Assembly (NCBI GenBank): GCA_902781505.1
Contig: CACZJL010000010.1
Location: 1 to 64,000 of the forward strand
Length of the DNA stretch: 64,000 bases
Source of the DNA: an uncultured Lachnospiraceae bacterium
Lineage (GTDB): Bacteria; Bacillota; Clostridia; Lachnospirales; Lachnospiraceae
Direction: 5' to 3'
Both the position numbers and the translations under genes were made by a program. The notes below the pieces were generated by a model that was given only the letters and a program-made list of their open reading frames with translations, made no database searches and was not told where the DNA came from. How positions within the stretch are numbered: the first letter of the stretch is position 1; every line of letters starts with the position of its first letter. Of the stretch, positions 44,835 to 56,373 are shown in pieces.

Positions 44835-45377
44835 ATGGACGAAAAAGGAAAATGGTACGTTGCTCACACCTATTCCGGCTATGAGAACAAGGTTAAGGCA
44901 ACGCTCGAAAAGACAGTAGAGAACAGAGATCTTCAGGATCAGATTTTCGAAGTCGTTGTTCCACTTGAAACTGTTACAGAACAGAAGAACGGTAAGAACA
45001 AGACCGTTCAGAAGAAGGTATTACCCGGATATGTACTGGTTCGTATGATTATGAATGATGATACATGGTATGTTGTCCGCAATACCAGAGGTGTAACAGG
45101 ATTCGTAGGTCCTGGTTCAAAGCCAGTACCGCTCTCTGAAGAAGAGATTCTTGCTCTTGGCGTAGATTTAACTGGCGAAGCAGAACCTAAGACGGTTGTT
45201 GTATTCGACGGCAAGGTCGGCGATAAGGTTAAAATCCTTAAGGGCGCATGGGAATCTACTGTTGGAGAAATCAAGACGATTAATGAAGGTAAGCAGACGC
45301 TTATCATCAGCGTTGAGATGTTCGGCCGTGAAACACCGGTCGAGATCAGCTACTCAGACGTAGAACTGATGGACTGA
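44835..45377 (+). CDS. nusG: Transcription elongation/antitermination factor NusG
   Basis: The 180-residue protein has the NGN domain (WYVAHTYSGYENKVKATLE, then PGYVLVRM) and a C-terminal KOW domain (KVGDKVKILKGAWESTVGEI). It binds RNA polymerase and links transcription to Rho or to the ribosome. The start follows AAGGATAGG. Confidence 0.97.
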   Translation: MDEKGKWYVAHTYSGYENKVKATLEKTVENRDLQDQIFEVVVPLETVTEQKNGKNKTVQKKVLPGYVLVRMIMNDDTWYVVRNTRGVTGFVGPGSKPVPLSEEEILALGVDLTGEAEPKTVVVFDGKVGDKVKILKGAWESTVGEIKTINEGKQTLIISVEMFGRETPVEISYSDVELMD

Positions 45378-45389
45378 TCAGTAACAAAG

Positions 45390-45442
45390 GTTCGATATGA
45401 TCGAACGTGGGAGGCATTTAGACCGATGCCGCCAATCACCAC
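45390..45442 (+). promoter_or_regulatory. Structured leader before rplK
   Basis: GTTCGAT/ATCGAAC (45390-45406) is a 7-bp hairpin. Directly after it GTGG (45407-45410) pairs with CCAC (45439-45442) and inner GGCAT (45413-45417) with ATGCC (45426-45430). A similar GTGGGAGG...CCAC module precedes rplA, so both may bind L1 or another ribosomal protein. Confidence 0.55.
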
Positions 45443-45464
45443 ATTATTTTAGGAGGTGCCTACA

Positions 45465-45890
45465 ATGGCAAAGAAAGTAACAGGATACATTAAATTACAG
45501 ATTCCTGCTGGTAAAGCAACACCTGCTCCACCGGTTGGACCAGCTCTTGGTCAGCACGGTGTCAACATCGTTGAATTTACAAAGCAGTTCAATGCAAAGA
45601 CAGCAGATCAGGGAGATATGATTATCCCTGTTGTTATCACAGTTTATGCTGATAGAAGCTTCAGCTTCATCACAAAGACTCCACCTGCTGCAGTTCTGAT
45701 CAAAAAGGCTTGCAAGATTCAGAAGGCTTCCGGCGAACCTAACAAGAATAAGGTCGCTCAGCTCTCAAAGGCTGATCTTACGAAGATTGCTGAAACAAAG
45801 ATGCCTGACTTAAATGCAGCTTCCCTTGAAGCAGCTGAATCCATGATCGCTGGTACAGCAAGATCTATGGGCATCACAGTAGAAGAGTAA
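45465..45890 (+). CDS. rplK: 50S ribosomal protein L11
   Basis: ATG 45465 with AGGAGGTG gives 141 residues, the standard length. [35 protein letters not shown] is the typical Pro-rich N-terminus of L11, which binds 23S rRNA at the GTPase centre and RelA. It is followed by rplA after 74 nt, which includes a structured spacer. Confidence 0.98.
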   Translation: MAKKVTGYIKLQIPAGKATPAPPVGPALGQHGVNIVEFTKQFNAKTADQGDMIIPVVITVYADRSFSFITKTPPAAVLIKKACKIQKASGEPNKNKVAQLSKADLTKIAETKMPDLNAASLEAAESMIAGTARSMGITVEE

Positions 45891-45916
45891 TTATAGAATC
45901 TGAATTTTGTATATTT

Positions 45917-45950
45917 GGTGGGAGGAAATTCCCATTCCGATAATACCACT
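45917..45950 (+). promoter_or_regulatory. Structured leader before rplA
   Basis: GTGG (45918-45921) pairs with CCAC (45946-45949) and GGAA (45924-45927) with TTCC (45935-45938), immediately before AGGAGGT. It repeats the plan seen before rplK. L1 autoregulates the L11-L1 operon in other bacteria, so an L1 site is plausible. Confidence 0.5.
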
Positions 45951-45964
45951 AGGAGGTCTTATTA

Positions 45965-46660
45965 ATGAAAAGAGGAAAGAAATATGTTGAAGCGGCTAAG
46001 CAGATTGACCGCGCAACACTTTATGAAGCAAACGACGCTGTCGCACTTGTAAAGAAGACAGCTGTTGCTAAGTTTGATGAAACAATCGAAGCTCATATCC
46101 GTACAGGTTGTGACGGACGTCATGCAGATCAGCAGATCCGTGGCGCTGTTGTTCTTCCACACGGAACAGGTAAGAAGGTAAGAGTTTTAGTATTCGCTAA
46201 GGGCGCTAAGGCAGACGAAGCTGTTGCAGCCGGTGCTGATTTCGTTGGTGGTGAAGAGCTCATTCCTAAGATCCAGAAGGATAACTGGTTTGACTTCGAC
46301 GTTGTAGTTGCTACACCGGATATGATGGGTGTCGTTGGTCGTTTAGGTCGTGTACTCGGTCCTAAGGGCTTAATGCCAAACCCTAAGGCTGGTACAGTTA
46401 CTATGGATGTTACTAAGGCTATTGAAGATATCAAGGCTGGTAAGATCGAATACAGACTGGACAAGGCTAACATTATCCATGTGCCAATTGGCAAGGCTTC
46501 ATTCACTGAAGAACAGTTAAACGACAACTTCCAGGCTATTATGAGTGCTATCGTTAAGGCAAAGCCATCAACTGTAAAGGGTGCTTACTTAAAGAGCATC
46601 GTTCTTACATCTACTATGGGACCTGGCGTTAAGATTAACGCTACTAAGTTCGCAGGTTGA
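45965..46660 (+). CDS. rplA: 50S ribosomal protein L1
   Basis: A 231-residue ribosomal protein with [16 protein letters not shown] at the start and the conserved [15 protein letters not shown] loop. L1 forms the mobile stalk of the 50S exit site and is a translational repressor in many bacteria. AGGAGGT lies 7 nt upstream of the ATG. Confidence 0.98.
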   Translation: MKRGKKYVEAAKQIDRATLYEANDAVALVKKTAVAKFDETIEAHIRTGCDGRHADQQIRGAVVLPHGTGKKVRVLVFAKGAKADEAVAAGADFVGGEELIPKIQKDNWFDFDVVVATPDMMGVVGRLGRVLGPKGLMPNPKAGTVTMDVTKAIEDIKAGKIEYRLDKANIIHVPIGKASFTEEQLNDNFQAIMSAIVKAKPSTVKGAYLKSIVLTSTMGPGVKINATKFAG

Positions 46661-46675
46661 TTTGGTAAAAAACGA

Positions 46676-46705
46676 TTGACAACTCAATATAGGGGATAGT
46701 ATACT
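46676..46705 (+). promoter_or_regulatory. rplJL promoter
   Basis: A perfect TTGACA (46676-46681), 18 bp and TATACT (46700-46705), starting 16 nt after the rplA stop. Confidence 0.8.
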
Positions 46706-46946
46706 ATTCCCTGCGGTTCGAAAGAATTGCAAATAACTGATTAATCAGTTTATAATTTTGCCTGAGACAGCTGGTCCCGCAAGGGTTAAAGGTCAAACGC
46801 TAGCCGAGGAAGCAAAACACTTGTTGTTTTGTATGACACGAATTTGTCAGCTCTTCCTTAAGGCTCACGCTTTAAGGAAGAGCTTTTTTTAAGGCGAAAT
46901 TACCATCCGTAAGGATAACAAAATCTAACAGGAGGTAAATATTCGA
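46706..46946 (+). promoter_or_regulatory. L10 leader (rplJ autoregulatory RNA)
   Basis: The roughly 240-nt leader between the promoter and rplJ contains the GCCTGAGACAGCTGG block and ends in a strong terminator, as in Firmicute L10 leaders. L10(L12)4 binding is expected to favour termination, giving autoregulation of rplJ-rplL. No gene lies here. Confidence 0.8.
46849..46890 (+). terminator. Attenuator of the L10 leader
   Basis: 46849-46864 pairs with 46869-46884 (about 16 bp, one G-U) around TCAC, followed by a run of T to 46890. Confidence 0.9.
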
Positions 46947-47444
46947 ATGGCAAAGGTAGAAATCAAAGCACCTATCGTAGAAGAAATTCAGGGCTATATT
47001 AAGGATGCTGCAAGCGTTGTTGTTGTAGATTACCGTGGCTTAACGGTTGAGCAGGTAACAGAGCTTCGTAAGAACCTTAGAGAAGCAGGAGTTATCTACA
47101 AGGTTTACAAGAACACTCTTGTAAAGAGAGCTATCGCTGGTACAGATTTCGAGTCTCTTGCAGACGATCTCGAAGGACCTACAGCAATCGCTATCAGCAA
47201 GGACGATGCTACAGCCGGAGCAAGAGTTTTAGCTGAGTTCGCAAAGAAGGCTGATGCTCTCGAGCTTAAGGCTGGTGTAGTTGAAGCTACACATTATGAT
47301 GCTAAGGGTATCATGGAACTCGCTACTATCCCTTCAAGAGATGTACTTCTTTCCAGACTTCTGGGAAGCTTCCAGTCCCCAATGGCAAACTTCGCTCGCG
47401 TTATCAAGCAGATCGCAGAGAAGAACGAAGAGCCAGCTGCTTAA
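46947..47444 (+). CDS. rplJ: 50S ribosomal protein L10
   Basis: The 165-residue L10 begins with MAKVEIKAPIVEEIQ and has VVVDYRGLTVEQVTELRKNLREAGV, the usual rRNA-binding region. The C-terminal helix that holds L7/L12 dimers is at the end (FARVIKQIAEKNEE). It is preceded by AGGAGG and under L10-leader control. Confidence 0.97.
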   Translation: MAKVEIKAPIVEEIQGYIKDAASVVVVDYRGLTVEQVTELRKNLREAGVIYKVYKNTLVKRAIAGTDFESLADDLEGPTAIAISKDDATAGARVLAEFAKKADALELKAGVVEATHYDAKGIMELATIPSRDVLLSRLLGSFQSPMANFARVIKQIAEKNEEPAA

Positions 47445-47542
47445 TTTTAAGCAAGGTTCCGATTGCATATCTGGTGACAGACATGCAGCATAAGACAATA
47501 ATAAACGCAGCATAGGCTGCAAATTTAAAAGGAGAATTAAAA

Positions 47543-47911
47543 ATGACTACAGCAGAAATCATTGAAGTAATCAAGGGTTTATCCGTATTAGAATTAAATG
47601 ACTTAGTTAAGGCTGCCGAAGAAGAATTCGGTGTATCCGCATCCGCAGGTGTTGTTGTTGCAGCAGCAGGCGCTGGCGCAGCAGCAGCAGCTGAAGAGAA
47701 GACAGAGTTCGACGTTGAGCTTACAGAGACTGGTGCTAACAAGATTAAGGTTATCAAGGTTGTTCGTGAAGTAACAGGTCTTGGTCTTAAGGAAGCTAAG
47801 GAACTCGTTGAGTCCGCACCAAAGGTTATTAAGGAAGCTGCTGATAAGGCAACTGCTGAAGACCTCAAGGCTAAGCTCGAAGAGCAGGGCGCTAAGGTTA
47901 CTCTTAAGTAA
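47543..47911 (+). CDS. rplL: 50S ribosomal protein L7/L12
   Basis: This 122-residue stalk protein has an N-terminal dimerisation helix, an Ala/Gly hinge (about 36-52) and a C-terminal factor-binding domain with [21 protein letters not shown] precedes the ATG. A small GCAGC/GCTGC hairpin (47507-47520) lies in the spacer before it. Confidence 0.98.
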   Translation: MTTAEIIEVIKGLSVLELNDLVKAAEEEFGVSASAGVVVAAAGAGAAAAAEEKTEFDVELTETGANKIKVIKVVREVTGLGLKEAKELVESAPKVIKEAADKATAEDLKAKLEEQGAKVTLK

Positions 47912-47953
47912 TTTAACCATAAGTAAAAACTTTATATTTTCGTAAAGTAAGTA

Positions 47954-47988
47954 AAGTCCCGGTTGTCGTTGACTTCCGGGGCTTTTTT
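47954..47988 (+). terminator. Terminator after rplL
   Basis: AAGTCCCGG and CCGGGGCTT pair (one G-U) around a 13-nt loop, followed by TTTTT. Confidence 0.85.
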
Positions 47989-48071
47989 ACATGGTTCGGA
48001 CTCAAGGTGGCCAGGAGCTGATCGGAGTCTTAAATTTGCCTTAAATTTATGAAAAACTTTTGGAAGGACTA

Positions 48072-48100
48072 TTGACTTCCGGGAAGGCTTGTGATACTAT
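48072..48100 (+). promoter_or_regulatory. rpoBC promoter
   Basis: TTGACT (48072-48077), 17 bp and TACTAT (48095-48100), about 93 nt before rpoB. Its spacer end and -10 are inside the left arm of the hairpin at 48083-48136. Confidence 0.8.
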
Positions 48101-48136
48101 GGACAATGCGTCATTGTGGTATTGCAGGCCTTTTTT
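48083..48136 (+). terminator. Hairpin overlapping the rpoB promoter (read-through terminator)
   Basis: 48083-48098 pairs with 48118-48133 (continuous, with several G-U pairs); after a 4-nt bulge 48103-48108 pairs with 48112-48117 around CGT. TTT (48134-48136) follows. Only RNA arriving from rplL contains both arms. RNA started at the rpoB promoter (near 48107) lacks most of the left arm. Confidence 0.7.
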
Positions 48137-48192
48137 ATATGCCTCAACTGCAATAAGCAAATTTAAAATAAACTCAAGGGGTGAAAACGTCA

Positions 48193-51100
48193 ATGGAGAA
48201 AAACAGATTACGTCCGGTGAAATTTGGCAAGACCACCAGAATGAGCTTTCAGAGACATAAGGAAGTGCTTGAGATGCCTAACCTTATCGAGGTTCAGCGT
48301 CAGTCTTATCAGTGGTTCCTCGATGAAGGTCTCAAAGAGGTATTTGAAGATATCTCTCCAATCAACGACTTCAATGGTAAGCTTAGTCTCGAATTTGTAG
48401 ATTACAAACTCTGCACAGACGAGGAAAAGTATACAATCGAAGAGTGCAAGGAAAGAGATGCTACATTCTCAGCTCCACTCAAGGTAACCGTACGACTTCA
48501 TAACAAGGAAAATGAAGATATCAGCGAACATGAGATTTTCATGGGTGATCTTCCTGTAATGACTAAGACTGGCACATTCGTTATTAATGGTGCAGAACGA
48601 GTTATCGTATCACAGCTGGTTCGTTCCCCTGGTATTTACTATGATATCCAGAAAGATAAGTATGGTAAGATCGACCTCTACAGTTGCCAGGTTATTCCTA
48701 ACCGTGGTGCGTGGTTAGAGTACGAGACAGATGCAAACAACATCTTCTACGTAAAGGTTGATCGTAATAAGAAGGTTCCTGTAACTGTTCTATGTCGTGC
48801 ACTCGGAATCAGCTCCAACCAGGAAATTCTTGATGTATTCGGCGAAGAGCCAAAGCTTCTTGCAACAATGGAGAAGGATACTACAACCAACTATCAGGAA
48901 GGTATTCTCGAACTCTATAAGAAGTTAAGACCAGGCGAACCACTTTCTGTTGACAGTGCTGAATCCCTTATCAACGGTATGTTCTTCGATCCTAGAAGAT
49001 ATGATCTTGCAAGAGTTGGCCGTTATAAATTTAATAAGAAGCTTGGATTCCGTCAGCGTCTTGCCGGACATGTACTCGCTGATGATGTTATCAATGCAGA
49101 TGGTGAGCTCATTGCAGCGGCAGGCGAGACTGTTACACGTGAACTCGCTGATAAAATTCAGAATGCTGCGATTAACTATGTATTCTTAGAAGTAACTGTT
49201 AAGAACTTTGACGGTACAGAGAAGACTGTTCGTGTTAAGGTTCTTTCTAACATGATGGTTGATATAGACAGCTACGTAGATCTTACAGAAGAAGAAAAGC
49301 ATGAACTTGGCCTTACAGAGAAGGTTTACTACCCTGTACTTGCCAAGATCTTAGAGGAAAATACAGACCGTGAAGACTTACTTGAAGCTCTTCATAAGGA
49401 AGCTGGCGACCTTATTCCTAAGCACATCACAGTTGAAGATATTATTGCATCTATCAACTACAACATGCACTTAGAGTATGGTGTTGGTAAGAAGGACGAT
49501 ATCGACCACTTAGGCAATCGTCGTATTCGTTGTGTAGGCGAACTTCTTCAGAACCAGTTCCGTATCGGTATTTCCAGAATGGAACGTGTAGTTCGTGAGA
49601 GAATGTCTGCTCAGGATATTGACAGCATTTCTCCACAGTCTTTGATCAACATTAAGCCTGTAACAGCTGCAATCAAGGAGTTCTTCGGTTCTTCCCAGCT
49701 GTCTCAGTTCATGGATCAGAACAACCCGCTTTCTGAGATTACACATAAGAGACGTCTTTCTGCCCTTGGTCCCGGTGGTCTTTCAAGAGATCGTGCAGGC
49801 TTCGAGGTTCGAGACGTACACTATACTCACTATGGAAGAATGTGCCCTGTTGAGACCCCTGAAGGTCCTAATATCGGTCTGATCAACTCTCTTGCTGCAT
49901 ACGCAAGAATCAACAACTATGGTTTCGTTGAGGCTCCATACCGCATCGTTGATAAGACTGATGCCAAGAACCCAAGAGTTACAGAGGAAGTACGTTACTT
50001 CACAGCTGACGAGGAAGATGATTTCCACGTAGCACAGGCGAATGCAGATATCGATGAAGATGGCTACTTCATGACAAATACAGTATCTGGTCGTTACCGC
50101 GAAGAAACAGCTTCTTACGATAAGTCCCAGATCGATCTCATGGACGTATCTCCAAAGATGGTATTCTCCGTAGCTACACAGATGGTACCTTTCCTTCAGA
50201 ACGATGATGCTAACCGTGCCCTGATGGGATCTAACATGCAGCGTCAGGCCGTTCCACTTCTTACAACTGAGTCTCCTATTGTTTCTACAGGTATTGAGCA
50301 TAAGGCTGCAGTTGACTCCGGTGTCTGCGTAATTGCAGAAGAAGATGGTGTAGTTCAGTCTTCTGAATCCAACCGCGTTGTGATTAAGAGTGATGCAGAT
50401 GGTTCCTTACATGAGTACAAGCTTACAAAGTTCTCACGTTCCAACCAGTCTAACTGCTACAACCAGAGACCAATCGTGTTCAAGCATGACAAGATTAAGA
50501 AGGGCGATGTAATCGCTGACGGCGCTTCCACATCCAATGGTGAAATCGCACTTGGTAAGAACCCTCTGATCGGCTTCATGACATGGGAAGGTTATAACTA
50601 CGAGGATGCTGTACTTTTAAGTGAGCGCCTTGTACGTGAAGATGTTTATACTTCTATCCATATTGAAGAATATGAAACAGAAGCAAGAGATACAAAGCTC
50701 GGACCTGAAGAAATCACAAGAGATATCCCTGGCACAGCTAAGGATGCCTTAAAGGATCTTGACGATGAAGGTATCATCCGTATCGGTGCTGAGGTTCGTG
50801 CAGGAGATGTACTTGTAGGTAAGGTTACACCAAAGGGTGAGACAGAACTTACAGCTGAAGAGAGACTTCTTCGTGCTATCTTCGGTGAGAAGGCAAGAGA
50901 AGTAAGAGATGCATCTTTAAAGGTTCCACACGGTATGTATGGAATTATCATTGGTGTTAAGGTGTTCACACGTGAAAACGGTGATGAATTAGCTCCAGGT
51001 GTAAATAAGTCCGTAAGAATCTACATCGCACAGAAGAGAAAGATTTCTGTAGGTGATAAGATGGCCGGACGTCATGGTAACAAGGGTGTCGTTTCCCGCG

Positions 51101-52095
51101 TACTCCCTATGGAAGATATGCCATTCCTTCCAAACGGTCGTCCGCTTGACATCGTTTTAAATCCACTGGGCGTACCTTCCCGAATGAACATCGGACAGGT
51201 GTTAGAGATTCATCTTTCACTCGCTTCTGAAGTTCTTGGATTCAAGGTTGCAACACCGATTTTTGATGGCGCATCCGAGCAGGATATCAGAGATCTCCTG
51301 ACTATGGCAGATTCCTATGCTAACGATACATGGGAAGAGTTCACAGAAAAGTATAAGCCACTCCTTGATAAGGAAGTTTATGACTACCTTGATGCCCGCA
51401 AGGCTCACAGAGCTGAGTGGAAGGGTGTTCGTATCGGTACTGACGGTAAGGTTCAGTTACGTGACGGACGTACAGGCTTAGACTTCGATAACAAGACAAC
51501 AATCGGATTCATGCACTACTTAAAGCTCCATCATCTGGTAGATGATAAGATTCATGCACGTTCAACAGGTCCTTACTCACTGGTTACACAGCAGCCACTT
51601 GGTGGTAAGGCTCAGTTCGGTGGACAGCGTTTCGGTGAGATGGAAGTTTGGGCTCTTGAGGCGTACGGCGCAGCTTATACACTTCAGGAAATCCTTACTG
51701 TTAAGTCCGATGACGTAGTTGGTCGAGTTAAGACTTATGAAGCAATTATTAAGGGCGAAAACATTCCTGAACCAGGTATCCCTGAATCCTTCAAGGTACT
51801 CCTTAAGGAAATGCAGGCTCTGGCTCTTGATGTTAAGGTTCTTGATAAGAACGATAACGAAGTTGAACTGCTCGAGAGCTCCGAGTATGAAGTTACAGAT
51901 TTCAAGAAGGTTCTTGATGACGGTAATGACAGAAGAAGCGCAAGAGAACAGGCAGAGGAATTTGCAAGAGCCGGACATCAGGTTGGTTCATTAAAGGAAG
52001 ACGGTGACTTCGAGGGCGAAGAAATCGGAGTATCCGATGACTACGATGATGAACTTGCTGAAGACGATTTTGGCGACGGCAATACCGAAGAATAA
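48193..52095 (+). CDS. rpoB: DNA-directed RNA polymerase subunit beta
   Basis: The beta subunit, 1300 residues from ATG 48193. A GTG at 48181 is in frame but overlaps the AAGGGGTG ribosome site. The rifampicin region ([29 protein letters not shown]) is intact and of susceptible type. A C-terminal acidic tail ([11 protein letters not shown]) ends the protein. rpoC follows after 18 nt. Confidence 0.99.
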   Translation: MEKNRLRPVKFGKTTRMSFQRHKEVLEMPNLIEVQRQSYQWFLDEGLKEVFEDISPINDFNGKLSLEFVDYKLCTDEEKYTIEECKERDATFSAPLKVTVRLHNKENEDISEHEIFMGDLPVMTKTGTFVINGAERVIVSQLVRSPGIYYDIQKDKYGKIDLYSCQVIPNRGAWLEYETDANNIFYVKVDRNKKVPVTVLCRALGISSNQEILDVFGEEPKLLATMEKDTTTNYQEGILELYKKLRPGEPLSVDSAESLINGMFFDPRRYDLARVGRYKFNKKLGFRQRLAGHVLADDVINADGELIAAAGETVTRELADKIQNAAINYVFLEVTVKNFDGTEKTVRVKVLSNMMVDIDSYVDLTEEEKHELGLTEKVYYPVLAKILEENTDREDLLEALHKEAGDLIPKHITVEDIIASINYNMHLEYGVGKKDDIDHLGNRRIRCVGELLQNQFRIGISRMERVVRERMSAQDIDSISPQSLINIKPVTAAIKEFFGSSQLSQFMDQNNPLSEITHKRRLSALGPGGLSRDRAGFEVRDVHYTHYGRMCPVETPEGPNIGLINSLAAYARINNYGFVEAPYRIVDKTDAKNPRVTEEVRYFTADEEDDFHVAQANADIDEDGYFMTNTVSGRYREETASYDKSQIDLMDVSPKMVFSVATQMVPFLQNDDANRALMGSNMQRQAVPLLTTESPIVSTGIEHKAAVDSGVCVIAEEDGVVQSSESNRVVIKSDADGSLHEYKLTKFSRSNQSNCYNQRPIVFKHDKIKKGDVIADGASTSNGEIALGKNPLIGFMTWEGYNYEDAVLLSERLVREDVYTSIHIEEYETEARDTKLGPEEITRDIPGTAKDALKDLDDEGIIRIGAEVRAGDVLVGKVTPKGETELTAEERLLRAIFGEKAREVRDASLKVPHGMYGIIIGVKVFTRENGDELAPGVNKSVRIYIAQKRKISVGDKMAGRHGNKGVVSRVLPMEDMPFLPNGRPLDIVLNPLGVPSRMNIGQVLEIHLSLASEVLGFKVATPIFDGASEQDIRDLLTMADSYANDTWEEFTEKYKPLLDKEVYDYLDARKAHRAEWKGVRIGTDGKVQLRDGRTGLDFDNKTTIGFMHYLKLHHLVDDKIHARSTGPYSLVTQQPLGGKAQFGGQRFGEMEVWALEAYGAAYTLQEILTVKSDDVVGRVKTYEAIIKGENIPEPGIPESFKVLLKEMQALALDVKVLDKNDNEVELLESSEYEVTDFKKVLDDGNDRRSAREQAEEFARAGHQVGSLKEDGDFEGEEIGVSDDYDDELAEDDFGDGNTEE

Positions 52096-52113
52096 TAAGA
52101 GAGGAACAGTATA

Positions 52114-55100
52114 ATGGCAGCAGAAAGAAAGATTGAAGCACCAAAGCAGAGTTCTTTTAAGTTTGATAAGATTCAGATTAAACTCGCTTCACCAGAAATC
52201 ATTGCCGGAAGTGCTCGTGAAGGCAAGGGCTGGTCTTATGGTGAGGTAACCAAGCCTGAAACAATCAATTATAGAACTCTTAAGCCGGAAAGAGACGGCC
52301 TTTTCTGCGAACGCATTTTCGGTCCTTCAAAGGACTGGGAATGCCATTGCGGAAAATATAAGAAAATCAAGGATAAGGGTATTATCTGTGATAAGTGCGG
52401 CGTTGAAGTAACAAAGTCCTCTGTACGTCGTGACCGTATGGGCCATATCCACCTTGCAGCACCAGTTTCCCATATCTGGTACTTCAAGGGTATTCCATCC
52501 CGTATGGATCTGATCCTCGACATCGGACCTAAGAATCTTGAGAAGGTTCTTTACTTTGCTAACTACATCGTACTTGATCCGGGCGATACAGATATTCCTT
52601 ACAAGAAGCTCTTAACAGAGCAGGAATACCGTGATCTTCAGGATCAGTATGGCAACAGATTCCGTGCAGGAATGGGCGCTGAAGCAATCTATGAGCTTTT
52701 AAAGGCTGTAGATTTACAGGCAGAAGTTGATGCATTGAAGGCTGAGCTTGATAACACAACAGCTCAGAAGGCATCCAGACTCATCAAGAAGATTGAAGTT
52801 ATGGAAGCTTTCTTAAGCTCGGGTTCTAAGCCTGAGTGGATGATCTTAACTGAGATTCCTGTAATTCCACCAGATTTAAGACCAATGGTACAGTTAGACG
52901 GCGGACGTTTTGCAACATCCGATTTGAACGATCTGTACAGAAGAATCATCAACAGAAACAACCGTCTTGCAAGACTCTTAGAGCTTCATGCACCTGAAAT
53001 CATCGTTCGTAACGAGAAGAGAATGCTTCAGGAAGCGGTTGATGCATTAATTGATAATGGTCGTCGTAACGGTCGTCCTGTAACAGGACCTGGTAACCGT
53101 CCATTAAAGTCACTGTCTGACCTGTTAAAGGGTAAGCAGGGACGTTTCCGTCAGAACCTTTTAGGTAAGCGTGTTGACTATTCAGGACGTTCTGTAATCG
53201 TAGTAGGACCAGAACTCAAGATTTATCAGTGTGGTCTGCCTAAGGAAATGGCAATCGAACTTTTCAAGCCTTTCGTAATGAGAGAGCTTGTACGTCGTGG
53301 TATTGCAGATAACATCAAGCAGGCTAAGAAGGACGTAGAACAGCTTAAGACAGAAGTTTGGGACGTACTTGAAGACGTCATCAAAGAGCATCCGGTTATG
53401 TTAAACCGTGCGCCGACACTTCACAGACTGGGTATCCAGGCATTCGAGCCGATCCTTGTAGAAGGTAAGGCTATGAAGCTTCACCCATTAATGTGCCCAG
53501 CCTTCAACGCCGATTTCGATGGTGACCAGATGGCTGTTCACCTTCCACTTTCCGTGGAAGCTCAGGCAGAGTGCCGCTTCATGCTGCTCTCTCCAAATAA
53601 CCTGTTAAAGCCATCAGATGGTGAAATCGTAGCCGTTCACTCACAGGATATGATTCTCGGTATGTACTATCTGACTCAGGAAAGACCTGGCGCTAAGGGC
53701 GAAGGTAAGGTGTTCAAGAATGTTAACGAAGCAATCATGGCTTATGAAAATGGTGTGATTACATTCCATGCAAAGATCATGGTTCGTATGGAAAAGGTTA
53801 TGCCAGATGGCTCTGTAATTGAAGGCAATGTTACATCCACTCTTGGACGTTTCATCTTCAACGAAGTAATTCCACAGGACCTTGGTTTCGTAGATCGTTC
53901 TATTCCGGGCAACGAGCTTAAGCTGGAAGTTGAATTCCAGGTTGGTAAGAAGCAGTTAAAGAAGATCTTACAGAAGACCATCGACATTCATGGAGCAACA
54001 AAAACAGCAGAAGTTATCGATAATCTGAAGGCAATGGGTTATAAGTACTCCACAAGAGCTGCTTTAACTGTATCTGTCTCCGAGATGACCGTACCTCCAA
54101 TCAAGCCAGAACTTATCGCTGAGGCAGAGAAGAAGGTAGAAAAGATCACACGTAACTTCAGCCGTGGTATTACAACTGATGAAGAGCGTCATACATCTGT
54201 AATTCGTGTATGGCAAGAAACAGATAAGAAGTTACAGGATGCACTGTTTGCCGGACTTGATAAGTACAACAACATCTTCATGATGGCTGACTCCGGTGCC
54301 CGTGGTTCTAATCAGCAGATTAAGCAGTTAGCAGGTATGCGTGGTCTGATGGCCGATACATCTGGTAACACAATCGAACTTCCTATCAAGTCTAACTTCC
54401 GTGAAGGTCTTGACGTACTCGAATATTTCATCTCCGCTCACGGTGCTCGTAAGGGTATGTCCGATACAGCGTTAAAAACAGCCGATTCCGGTTACCTTAC
54501 AAGACGAATGGTAGACGTTACTCAGGATCTGATCGTTCGTGAAACAGATTGCTCTGTTAACAGAAAGGTTATTCCTGGTATTTATGTTGAAAGCTTCTTA
54601 AACGACAGAGCTACAGCAGATTCCGATGAGAAGGAAAACATCCTGGAGCCACTTCAGGAGCGTATTACAGGTCGTTACCTTGCAGAAGACATCATCGATC
54701 CTGAAACAGGAAAGGTTGTTGTTGCAGCTAACCATCTTGTAACTCCATCAAGAGCTGAAGCTATCATGAAGACTGGAGTTGAGAAGGTCAAGATCAGAAC
54801 AATCCTTACTTGTCGTTCACACCTCGGTGTCTGCGCAAGATGTTATGGTTCAAACATGGCTACAGGTCAGGCCGTTCAGGTCGGCGAAGCAGTTGGTATC
54901 ATCGCTGCTCAGTCTATCGGTGAGCCTGGTACACAGCTGACCATGAGAACATTCCATACAGGTGGTGTCGCTGGTTCTAACATTACTCAGGGTCTTCCTC
55001 GAGTAGAAGAGCTTTTTGAGGCAAGAAAGCCTAAGATGCTTGCTGTACTTTCTGAGTTCGCAGGTGTCGTAAGTATCAATAAGACAGAAAAGAAGACTGA

Positions 55101-55821
55101 AATCGTCGTAACAGATGAGGAAGGTAATTCTAAGAGCTATCCACTTTCCAAGGACACTCGTATGAAGGTTCAGGAAGGTCAGCATGTTGCACTCGGTGAA
55201 GAACTTACAGAAGGTTCTGAGAACCCTCATGATATCGTTCGTATCCTCGGTGTAAGAGCTGTACAGGATTACATCCTTCGTGAAGTTCAGAAGGTTTACC
55301 GTATCCAGGGTGTAGATATCAATGATAAGCACATCGAGCTGATTGTACGTCAGATGCTGAAGAAGATCGTAGTTGATGAAGCTGGTGATTCTGATTTCCT
55401 CCCGGGCTCTACTGTAGATTCCATCGAATTTGCAGAAGTGAACGAAAGGCTTGAAGAAGAGGGTAAGAAGCCTGCTACAGGCACTCCAATTATCCTTGGT
55501 ATTACAAAGTCTTCTCTGGCTACAAACTCCTGGCTGTCAGCTGCTTCCTTCCAGGAAACAACAAGAGTTCTGACCGAAGCTGCTATCAACGGTAAGATCG
55601 ATCCATTAATCGGTCTTAAGGAGAACGTAATCTTAGGTAAGCTTATTCCAGCCGGTACTGGTATGAAGCGTTACCAGGATGTTAAGCTTGACACCGGAAT
55701 CGACTACGATGCAATCGTAGAAGAGGAAGAGCGTAAGGCGGAAGAAGCATTATCTGATGAAGATTTCGATGATGATGCAGAATTCGTGGCAAGCGAAGAA
55801 ACAGAAGAAGTTGTGAAGTAA
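52114..55821 (+). CDS. rpoC: DNA-directed RNA polymerase subunit beta'
   Basis: The 1235-residue beta' subunit has the zinc-binding CHCGKYK...CDKCGVEV region, the catalytic [12 protein letters not shown] with three Asp for Mg, and the second zinc site near [13 protein letters not shown]. It ends in an acidic tail. AGAGGAAC precedes the start. Confidence 0.99.
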   Translation: MAAERKIEAPKQSSFKFDKIQIKLASPEIIAGSAREGKGWSYGEVTKPETINYRTLKPERDGLFCERIFGPSKDWECHCGKYKKIKDKGIICDKCGVEVTKSSVRRDRMGHIHLAAPVSHIWYFKGIPSRMDLILDIGPKNLEKVLYFANYIVLDPGDTDIPYKKLLTEQEYRDLQDQYGNRFRAGMGAEAIYELLKAVDLQAEVDALKAELDNTTAQKASRLIKKIEVMEAFLSSGSKPEWMILTEIPVIPPDLRPMVQLDGGRFATSDLNDLYRRIINRNNRLARLLELHAPEIIVRNEKRMLQEAVDALIDNGRRNGRPVTGPGNRPLKSLSDLLKGKQGRFRQNLLGKRVDYSGRSVIVVGPELKIYQCGLPKEMAIELFKPFVMRELVRRGIADNIKQAKKDVEQLKTEVWDVLEDVIKEHPVMLNRAPTLHRLGIQAFEPILVEGKAMKLHPLMCPAFNADFDGDQMAVHLPLSVEAQAECRFMLLSPNNLLKPSDGEIVAVHSQDMILGMYYLTQERPGAKGEGKVFKNVNEAIMAYENGVITFHAKIMVRMEKVMPDGSVIEGNVTSTLGRFIFNEVIPQDLGFVDRSIPGNELKLEVEFQVGKKQLKKILQKTIDIHGATKTAEVIDNLKAMGYKYSTRAALTVSVSEMTVPPIKPELIAEAEKKVEKITRNFSRGITTDEERHTSVIRVWQETDKKLQDALFAGLDKYNNIFMMADSGARGSNQQIKQLAGMRGLMADTSGNTIELPIKSNFREGLDVLEYFISAHGARKGMSDTALKTADSGYLTRRMVDVTQDLIVRETDCSVNRKVIPGIYVESFLNDRATADSDEKENILEPLQERITGRYLAEDIIDPETGKVVVAANHLVTPSRAEAIMKTGVEKVKIRTILTCRSHLGVCARCYGSNMATGQAVQVGEAVGIIAAQSIGEPGTQLTMRTFHTGGVAGSNITQGLPRVEELFEARKPKMLAVLSEFAGVVSINKTEKKTEIVVTDEEGNSKSYPLSKDTRMKVQEGQHVALGEELTEGSENPHDIVRILGVRAVQDYILREVQKVYRIQGVDINDKHIELIVRQMLKKIVVDEAGDSDFLPGSTVDSIEFAEVNERLEEEGKKPATGTPIILGITKSSLATNSWLSAASFQETTRVLTEAAINGKIDPLIGLKENVILGKLIPAGTGMKRYQDVKLDTGIDYDAIVEEEERKAEEALSDEDFDDDAEFVASEETEEVVK

Positions 55822-55824
55822 TTC

Positions 55825-55853
55825 TTGACAACTACATAAACTAAAGATATACT
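55825..55853 (+). promoter_or_regulatory. str operon promoter (rpsL-rpsG-fusA)
   Basis: A perfect TTGACA (55825-55830), 17 bp and TATACT (55848-55853), directly after the rpoC stop. Confidence 0.88.
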
Positions 55854-55856
55854 TTT

Positions 55857-55912
55857 AAGGTGCGCGGTCTACGCTTACGTAGATCTGCGCACCTTATTCA
55901 GTATTACTGAAT
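55857..55912 (+). promoter_or_regulatory. Tandem hairpins at the 5' end of the rpsL transcript
   Basis: AAGGTGCGC (55857-55865) pairs with GCGCACCTT (55887-55895), extended by 8 inner pairs around CTTA. ATTCAGTA-T-TACTGAAT (55896-55912) is a second element. The first starts almost at +1 and has no T-run, so it is more likely a protective or autoregulatory leader than a terminator. Confidence 0.7.
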
Positions 55913-55956
55913 GCAGCCGAAATTTTTATTCTAATTCCGGGAGGTGAAAAAATAAA

Positions 55957-56373
55957 ATGCCAACATTCAATCAGTTAGTAAAGCAGGGCAGAAAGTCAGC
56001 AGTAAAGAAGTCAACAGCACCAGCTCTTCAGAAGAGTTTCAACTCTCTTCACAAGAAGTCTGTAGAAGTAGCTTCTCCTCAGAAGAGAGGCGTGTGCACA
56101 GCTGTTAAAACGGCAACTCCTAAGAAGCCAAACTCTGCTCTTAGAAAGATTGCCAGAGTACGTCTTTCCAATGGTATTGAGGTTACATCCTATATCCCTG
56201 GTGAAGGTCACAACCTTCAGGAGCACAGCGTTGTTCTCATCAGAGGTGGTAGAGTAAAGGATTTACCTGGTACCAGATATCATATTATCAGAGGTACACT
56301 GGATACTGCAGGTGTAGCAGACAGAAAGCAGGCTCGTTCTAAGTACGGTGCTAAGCGTCCAAAGCAGAAGTAA
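55957..56373 (+). CDS. rpsL: 30S ribosomal protein S12
   Basis: The 138-residue S12 starts [13 protein letters not shown] and has the decoding-centre loops [11 protein letters not shown] and [10 protein letters not shown]. The streptomycin residues Lys (in KKPNS) are wild type. GGGAGGTG precedes the ATG. Confidence 0.98.
   Translation: MPTFNQLVKQGRKSAVKKSTAPALQKSFNSLHKKSVEVASPQKRGVCTAVKTATPKKPNSALRKIARVRLSNGIEVTSYIPGEGHNLQEHSVVLIRGGRVKDLPGTRYHIIRGTLDTAGVADRKQARSKYGAKRPKQK

Noticed and set aside
46661..46946. Possible tRNA gene (GGTTCGAA segment near 46715)
   Set aside because: No cloverleaf arms surround it; the region is the L10 leader.
49783..50301. 172-codon minus-strand open frame
   Set aside because: It is inside rpoB, where the plus frame is certain, and has no sign of being a protein.
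55822..55956. Expected L7Ae-like gene between rpoC and rpsL
   Set aside because: Many Firmicutes carry one there, but this spacer has only the promoter and leader hairpins and no open frame.
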